DNA from: Cryptomeria japonica
Taxonomy: Eukaryota; Streptophyta; Pinopsida; Cupressales; Cupressaceae
Assembly (NCBI RefSeq): GCF_030272615.1
Contig: NC_081412.1
Location: 690,256,083-690,320,082 of the forward strand
Direction: 5' to 3'
DNA length: 64,000 bases
Part shown: in pieces, positions 57,241-64,000 of the stretch
How the letters are laid out: every line of letters starts with the position of its first letter
Position numbering within the stretch: position 1 is the first letter of the stretch
The notes under the pieces: generated by a model
The model's input: the letters and a program-made list of their open reading frames with translations, nothing else
Database searches by the model: none
Told to the model about the DNA's origin: nothing
Program-made: the position numbers and the translations under genes

Positions 57241-58447
57241 ATGCGAAATCTATGTTCTTGAATGGAATCCTAGAAGAGGAAGTGTATATTGAGCAACCAG
57301 ATGGGTTTTCTTATCAGAAGATAGTAACATGCTGTTTAGATTACACAAGGCCCTATATGGATTGAAACAAGAACCAAGGGCATGGTATGAATGATTACAC
57401 TCTCATCTTATGAAGATAGGATTTTAGAGAACAAGTGAGGATAGCAACATCTACCTGCAATCTAAAGATAATCAGATTTTGATCTGTGAAGTGTTTGTAG
57501 ATGACATAATATTTGGAGGAGATAATGAAATGAGCCATGCATTTGTAGATGAAATAAAGAAAGAGTTTGAAATGTCTCTCATTGGAGAGATAAAGTTCTT
57601 CATTGGTCTATAGATTCAACAGATGAAAGAAGGAATCTTTATTACATAGTCCAAGTATGTCAAAGAGGTATTGAAGACCTTTGGCATGGAGGAGAGAAAA
57701 CCGGTTGGTACACCGATGGTGACCTGGTGTAAATTGACCAAGGAAGATGATTCAACGTTAGTGACTGAGAAGGAGTATCGGTCAATATTTGGTAAGCTAC
57801 ACTATGTGGTACACAACACACCAGATATTGCTCATGTAGTGGGCATTGTGGCCTGTTTTCAGAAAAGTCCAAGAGAATCCCACTTGGTAGCATTCAAGAG
57901 GATTCTTAGATACCTAAAAGGGACAGTTGATTATGGATTGTGGTATCCATACAATGGTGATTTTAATCTCAAGGTATTTACCAATGCATATTGGGCAGGT
58001 AATGTGGATGAACGGAAGAGCACAACTGGTGGAGCGTTCTTTCTTGGTGGAAGACTAGTCTCATGGATGAGTAAGAAGCAGAGCTGTACTTCCTAGTCTA
58101 CAACTGAAGTGGAGTATGTGGTAGCATTTATGAACTACACTCAAGAAATCTAGATGAAACATGTATTGGATGGTTTCAAAGTACCTATATCTGAACCATT
58201 GAGTATATTTTGTGACAAAAAAAGTGTAATAAATATTTCCAAGAATGTGGTATTGCATGCTAGAACTAAGCACATTGAGCTCAAGTATCATTTCTTGAGA
58301 GAGAAGGTTCAAAACAAAGAGGTTGTATTAGAATGTGTTTCCAGTAAGGAGCAGCTAGTAGACATATTCACTAAGCCCTTACTAAAGACTACATTTACCT
58401 ATTTGAGAGGTGAATTAGGGGTTATGCCCCTTCATGAAGTGAATTAA
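57237..58447 (+). pseudogene. Cop-E reverse transcriptase (catalytic part) and RNase H
   Basis: MDAKSMFLNGILEEEVYIEQPDGF, then a frameshift near 57315, and the catalytic FVDDIIFGGDN at about 57493. TAG at 57611 and 57647 replace Gln codons. RNase H from about 57780: FTNAYWAGNVDERKSTTGG (first catalytic Asp changed to Asn), TAG at 58094, STTEVEY, TAG at 58151 for Trp, FCDKKSVINIS and HARTKHIELKYHFLRE. Natural stop at 58447. Confidence 0.93.
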
Positions 58448-58702
58448 AAATGTGTGCTCTACATTAGTGAGGTATTATAGTGACAAATCTTTTAGGATTG
58501 ATGTGTTGAAGGATGCTACTCCATAGGGGGAGCAACATAGTGGAGTATGGGAGCTTGTGCCTCCACTTTGGCATTGTTTTCAAAGGGGGAGAAGATATCT
58601 AATGATGTATGATATTGGAGAAGATATATGATGATGAAGATAGTTGCTTTGGTCTATGATGTTTATAATTGCAATGCTACACTGAGTATTGCCATCAATG
58701 CC

Positions 58703-58714
58703 AAAGGGGGAGAT
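58703..58714 (+). promoter_or_regulatory. Cop-E polypurine tract
   Basis: AAAGGGGGAGAT before the LTR. The 255 bp between the pol stop and this site hold no ORF, only one further purine run (GGGGGAGAAG, about 58585). Confidence 0.95.
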
Positions 58715-60156
58715 TGTTGGTATATGATGAACCAGTATGATGATATGATGATAATGTATGTTGTCAGTGATGTCAATAAGTGTAGGTGAACCGGTATGAA
58801 AATTGGAAGAAGTTGTTATTAATGTTCAAGTTGGAGAGCCGGTATGAAGAGATGAAGTGAACCGGTGTCAAGGTTTCACTAAGTATGACTACCGGTTGGT
58901 AGTCTCGGCTCTAGGGTTTCCGGTTTGGAAATCTAGCTTGTGTGATGCAACTAGTGACATTTTATGATGAGTTAGCTAAGAGATAAGGATGAGATCGAGA
59001 TGCTACATCAGTTTTGTGCACGTAAAGGATTTCCTTGAGGATCTTGCATGTGAAGATCGATTACATTAAATTTCTACCTCAAGAATGAACATTTTTCTTA
59101 GTGGTATGTGAAGAGAGCATGATGGGTTACTGATTCCCATATGTGGTGGAGAATGGATGATGTAGAATGCCTTGTGATCTATTTGAGATTGTTTTACTAT
59201 ATGCAAAATATTTGGATGGTCAGGATTGGACCACTTGCAATTGTAAACCTAAAATGCTTAGGGTTTAGGGTTTATGTTACCGACCTAATTATTGTTTACA
59301 AGGTTGATGATGTTTGTTATTGTAAGTTGTTGGCAAATGTTTTGTTTGTATCTGAGTGATGAGATACTTGCCAGACCAGTGAGTGGAAAACTACAGAATA
59401 TGATTACAGAGTAGAGGAGTTGAAAAGGATCTGCATTAGCATGTAGTGTTGTTATCAGATCAAGGCTTTACCTGTTGTCTTCTAACCATTTCAATAGTAG
59501 GAAAATCCCTTTGTGGGGTAGCTTTAACAAGCTTATTGTAAAACCTCTAACCAAGTGACTCAAGTTCATTGAGTTCTTCAAATCCTCTAGCAAGGTAACC
59601 TTTAACAGGGTTTCAACCTTTAACAAGGTATATAGCCATCCCTTTACCAGGTGATGTTTAACAAAATCGGTTCCTAGCAAAACCTTATTGTAAAGTCTTT
59701 AACCGGGCTAGGCTCCTAACAGAGTGAGCTTCAAAAGAGTTCAAAAGCAAGCTTGTGGGTATTCATCCCCATCGTGTTTTTTCTGATTTGGGTTTCCACA
59801 TGAAAAATTTGTGTGTTATGAGTTGTGCATTTTTCATGTGATGATTGTGCAGTCTTTGTTTAAGTGATTATGCATACAAAGCTAATGGTTATGGTATTAC
59901 TGATACAACACATGCATATGTGTATTGGTGAAGTAGTTATCAAGTGTTGAATGATATTTAAAGTATTTAGTTTTACTGGTTTAAGCTATCTTAAGTCTTA
60001 CTGTGTTTAATCGGTATTGCCATGGTTAAGTTTAGTGATGAAGACAACCAGTTAGCATTGTTTTAACTTGATAAGTTGTTGATAAGTTTTTGTATGTACT
60101 GATTAAACCCCCTCTTAGTACTAGTAAGGGTATTTTTTTTTCATCATTATTCATCA
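58715..60156 (+). repeat. Cop-E 3' LTR
   Basis: Collinear with the 5' LTR over its whole length; C-run partly decayed (AAACCCCCTC, about 60105). Hairpin module 59753-59802. Confidence 0.95.
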
Positions 60157-60161
60157 TTTCC

Positions 60162-61190
60162 CACTGAATTAGAGGAAAATATCTAGCCTTTATGCCCCGG
60201 ATTAGAGAAAATGGAAAGAGGAGCTTGGGGGTAAACAGAATTTGTTGAGAAGGAATTGTAGCTTCCATGTCATTACAGAGATGACTGGCAACCAATCCTC
60301 ACTCAGATAAATCCTTCTTTTAGCTCCTTGCGAGTTCCCTCTTGGAATACTCTGCCAACCAAATGCATAGTAAGAAAAGAGAATATGTCCTAGGTGGCAT
60401 TTCTAGATAAGAAAAGGATTTCACACCCGCTCTGATAATCCTCTGATCTTTCACAACCCCTCTGACAATGATCAACCTCATACCAGAGAAAAAACATCCA
60501 TCCAGTGTCACAAAATATGCAAAGAATCCATACATAATTCTGTTCAAACACCATCTTCTCACTGATGAAAAATTGTTCTCAGAAAAAGGAAGAAGTTTGT
60601 ATCCATTTCTTCCCATTCTATCACCTACCTAGTGAATTTATAATCAGAATTCCATTCAAACTGATGGTGCTAATCCATGTAAAGAATCATCATCTTGATA
60701 TCTTCTGCTCATCTTGTCGGCAATGAAGTCCAACAATAATGCCTACAACTCGGGTCACCATTATTTTTTAGGCCATCACTCCATTGCCACCTGCATATGT
60801 TCACCTCGCGTGAATGATTTTGTTTTTATCTTAATCCTTTCTTAGTGTACAACCTTATGCTTCAGGATTCCTGTCAATAACAAAATCTTTGAATTTATCA
60901 GAGAACTCATTATCCATCATATTAAAACTTGAAACTTATCCCAATCCTTTCACATCTCTGAGATATCATCTTTAATTGTCTAATCAGTCCTTTACCCAAC
61001 TAGGACCTTAGATAAGCTTCCTTAGGAGTGAGTTGACATTCAAAACTTTAAACTCATCACCATCAATCCTAAGTCGACAAGTCTGCATCCTATTCACCAT
61101 ATCTTTCCTGCGCGGGCTACGACCAATGTCTTTAATGATCCCTCCTAATTTCACATTTGAAACTTAGTCATAGAACTTACCTAGCCTGGC
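60162..61190 (-). pseudogene. unidentified protein-coding remnant
   Basis: Minus strand. Long stretches read as protein broken only by single stops: from 61190 KLGGIIKDIGRSPRRKDM, CRLRIDGDEFKVLNVNSLL and GPSWVKD, then MMDNEFSDKFKDFVIDRN near 60900; and from 60616 an open 98-codon piece (KLLPFSENNFSSVRRWC, VRGVVKDQRIIRAGVKSF). Composition is protein-like (balanced charges, few repeats). I recognise no domain; it could be a degenerate transposon protein or a host gene fragment. Confidence 0.4.
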
Positions 61191-61606
61191 AAGTCTAATG
61201 ATCATCATTTGTTGATGTGGCTTTTTACATTCCATCTATATTTGTGGACCCACGAAGCCTTGACTAATCAATGCCATATCATCTCTAGACCAGACTCTAT
61301 CAGCGACCCCATTGTAAGTCTTTCTAGTCATCCCAAGACACGTGGCATCATGTCATGATGCCACAATCCATAATTTCCTTGCAACTTCCATCACAGGAAT
61401 ACGGGGACCATCAATTTTTTTCATGCTTTACTACTTTGCACAGTGCTCGTTAACTCCAGAATTAAAAATCAGGCACCTTTTACCTTAGGACATAACATCA
61501 TCGTTCATTTTGAACATGTGCCAATTGATAGGACTATTAGTAAACTAGTTTTTACCATCTGAGAACCGGTAGCACAATGCCTCAACCAGCTACACTGCCA
61601 GCTTTT
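61191..61606. other. non-coding stretch before Cop-F
   Basis: No ORF, repeat or motif of note except one isolated CACGTG near 61340. Confidence 0.5.
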
Positions 61607-62994
61607 TGTTGATGGTATAATGAATCAATAAGGATCTATTAAACTACTGAGAGGGGGGGTGAATCAGTAGATAGAAAACTGATATAAACTTTTCACCAAA
61701 CAAAAACAACCTCTCAAGTCAAACTCATAAGTAACAAATTGCAATATCACTGTCAAGTAAACTGGTTGACTGTCATAATAAAATAACAGTCAAAAAACTT
61801 TGAAAATCTCAAAACCTTTTAACCAAAATATCTAAATACTTTACTGACAAAAGTAAAAGCTCATTTCAGATTGATGTCAGTCATCATATCATATCTAAGT
61901 GGATTTAGTTGTTAAGAAAATTAACCATATCAAGCATAATCACAAAAACATTCACCACTTGACACAATGATTTTGACGTGGAAATCCAAATGGGAAAAAC
62001 CATGGTGGGGATGAATACCCACAAGTATTTTGAAGTCTTTTGAAGTTCACCCTATTAGGAGCCAAGCCTGTTAAAGCTTTACAATAAGTCCTGTTTATTA
62101 CAGATCTTGTTAGGGACCACCTGGTTAAGGGATTGACTATAATGCACTATTAGAAGCAATACCCTGTTAGGAGTAACCTTGGTAGAGGATTTGAAATCCA
62201 AGCTAATGGACCACCTAGTTAGAGGATTTAGATAACACTAATCTTGTTAGAGATTACCTGGTTAGGGGATTTGACTATTGTAATTGTTAGAGAACAACAG
62301 GTTTTTGCTAATCTATTTGAATAGCACTACACTTGCTTGTTCAGATCCTTTTCATGCTCCTATTTGCCTTGATAGATATTGCAGATACATCATCTGGTTT
62401 GACAACCAATCAGTCCTACATTGAACAAAAATTGCCAACACTGCAACAAAACAACTCATCGACCTTATAAACAAACAAATAGGTTGGTAACACATCACAA
62501 ACCTAATTATCTCATAGATATTACAAACAAATAGGTTCAAGCATGACCATTGGATTACATAGTAATCTCTGCACATAATTCAAGACAACCTCGACTGCTC
62601 CTTGATCATCACTTCATTGAACTTTGTAACTTATCATATGGTTTTCATTACATGCAATGAACTTGGTCATTCCCAAGACAAACTATTATCTCTCCATGCC
62701 AAAAACCATTTGAAACTCTTCTCATACAACATGCATACGTGTCATAATCATTATTGCTCATCATTTGATCATAAACCAATACAACTGATTCACCAAACTT
62801 CATCAGTTAGGGTTTATCATATCAACATGTAGGGTTTACCAGTTGATCTCACTTCTTCTCTTGTAATACTAGTTTCCTTCACAAGATCTCTTACTAGTTA
62901 CAAAACAATATTATTATACCATCATTACTAGTTATAATTGACATCAATGACAACATAAAAGTTCGTCAATGCAATCTTCATGCAAATGCCAACA
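61607..62994 (-). repeat. Cop-F left (3') LTR
   Basis: TGTTGATGGTAT to AAATGCCAACA. G-run 61653-61659, hairpin module 61976-62025. Its repeats (GGTTARRGGATTTG, 62125-62280) are reverse-oriented relatives of those in the Cop-E LTR, so the families are related. Confidence 0.85.
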
Positions 62995-63006
62995 ATCTCC
63001 CCCTTT
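62995..63006 (-). promoter_or_regulatory. Cop-F polypurine tract
   Basis: Minus strand AAAGGGGGAGAT beside the LTR. Confidence 0.9.
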
Positions 63007-63349
63007 GGCATTGATGGCAATACAAGTATCAATACCCTTGATTGCTATGACTGTGAATAGGAATCCTGGTTTATATTTTACCATGTACTCTCCTTCAAGC
63101 GAGTCTTCATGTCTTCAACTAGTAACTAGCTATAGCTATTCTCTCTGTCAGTCATACAATTCTTCTCCCCAATCATATAGTTCTTCTCCCCCCTTGACAA
63201 TAATGCCAGAGTGAAAGTAAAACATGTAGTGTCAAACTTCACTATTCAACATTAGCAACCTGCAACTTGATGCTCCCCTTATGGAATAAATCCACTCTAC
63301 AACAATCCTACTTCAAGATTTTCCAATTTTCTCTGGGAGTGATGTATTC

Positions 63350-64000
63350 CACATCATGCTCAATTGACTTCATGTAGGGGCACAACCCCTAGCTAACCTC
63401 TAAGATACTCAAAATTAGTCTTAGGAGGAGGTTTAGTAAAGATATCTGCTACCTGCTTCTTTGTATATACATGCTCCAATAACACATCTTTACTCTGCAC
63501 TTTCTCTCTCAAGAAATGATATTTCAGTTCAATATGCTTGGTTCTAGCATGCAAAACATGGTTCTTTGAAATATTTATGGCATTGGTGTTGTTGCATAAG
63601 ATCTTTACTGGTTCTATAATCTTCATCTTGAATCCTTCCAGAATGTGTTTCATCTAGATAACCTAGGTACAATTCATATATGCTACAACATACTCAGCTT
63701 CAACAATGAACTATGATATACAACTCTGGTTCTTGTTGCTCCATGAAACAAGTCTTCCTCCAAGAAAGAATGCACCATTAGTTGTTCTCTTCCTATCATC
63801 AACATTACCTGCCCAATTTGCATCCATATAAACCTTCAAACCAAAGTTACCTCCATATGGATATCATAATCCATAGTCAACAGTACCTTTCAAATATCTG
63901 AATATCCACTTGGTTGCTATCAAATGTGTCTCCATTGGATTCTTCTGAAATCTAGCAACTAAACCAACTGCATGAGAAATATTTGGTCTACTGTGAACAA
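63350..64000 (-). pseudogene. Cop-F RNase H, running off the window
   Basis: Minus strand, nearest relative here is Cop-E. 63653-63393 is open: KILCNNTNAINIS (catalytic Asp of CDN changed to Asn), HARTKHIELKYHFLREKV and QVADIFTKPPPKT. Upstream, in shifted frames, the WAG-N and RKSTT blocks (about 63780-63830) are recognisable. A TAG follows YLRG. The rest of pol lies beyond 64000. Confidence 0.88.

Larger units (their letters stand above)
52853..60156 (+). mobile_element. Cop-E: full-length, inactive copia element
   Basis: LTRs 52853-54293 and 58715-60156, PBS, PPT and complete gene order. Target flanks tttct (52848-52852) and tttcc (60157-60161), 4 of 5. Coding region is littered with stops, mostly TAG where copia proteins have Gln or Trp. 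In a 69-bp stretch I aligned between the LTRs (53041 and 58903) all eight differences are transitions. Confidence 0.95.

Overview
This window is repeat-dense plant nuclear DNA. I find no host gene, rRNA or tRNA gene that I can support. Nearly everything recognisable is a decayed retroelement: Ty1/copia, Ty3/gypsy and L1-type LINE families typical of seed plants. The AT-rich base composition, old and deeply nested elements and 1-2 kb LTRs (one apparent LTR of 4.6 kb) suggest a large-genome seed plant, possibly a conifer or other gymnosperm. That last step is inference only. All element names here (CopX, ZK-1 and so on) are ad hoc.

Layout. 1-5138: CopX, a minus-strand copia remnant with a gag only and a foreign 2-kb LTR (LTR_Y) fused to it. 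It sits in the reverse transcriptase of a minus-strand LINE that continues at 5139-7593 and 17641-19482. The LINE is split by ZK-1 (7594-17640), a minus-strand LTR element without reverse transcriptase, which itself carries a small non-coding LTR element W (9522-12100, perfect target-site duplication). 20395-41261: Gyp-G, a plus-strand gypsy-type element with gag and protease but no reverse transcriptase or integrase, plus a long heptapeptide-repeat ORF. Its 5' LTR was hit twice, by Cop-B (20627-32880, which contains the 4.58-kb insertion Ins-C at 24314-28894) and by Cop-D (32934-34973). 41969-43895: minus-strand chromovirus integrase-chromodomain fragment holding a solo LTR (S1). 43896-51530: LTR scrap H, then ZK-2, a second minus-strand element of the ZK type carrying a solo LTR (S2). 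51531-52847 and 60162-61606: unclassified DNA split by Cop-E (52853-60156, plus-strand full-length but dead copia). 61607-64000: 3' part of minus-strand Cop-F, running off the window.

Most interesting points: (1) ZK-1 and ZK-2 share an architecture of PBS, a coiled-coil/multi-zinc-knuckle ORF1, a large unknown ORF2 and PPT, with no polymerase; (2) a two-hairpin LTR module whose stems show compensatory changes between copia-type families; (3) an inverted repeat straddling the PPT/LTR junction; (4) the heptapeptide-repeat ORF of Gyp-G; (5) seven CACGTG G-boxes in Ins-C; (6) PBS triplication in W. Nearly all reading frames are broken, mostly by transitions of the CAG-to-TAG or TGG-to-TAG/TGA kind, as expected for long-methylated silent repeats. 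Several calls rest on reconstructing target-site duplications, which match exactly for W, Cop-B, Ins-C, Cop-D and S1.
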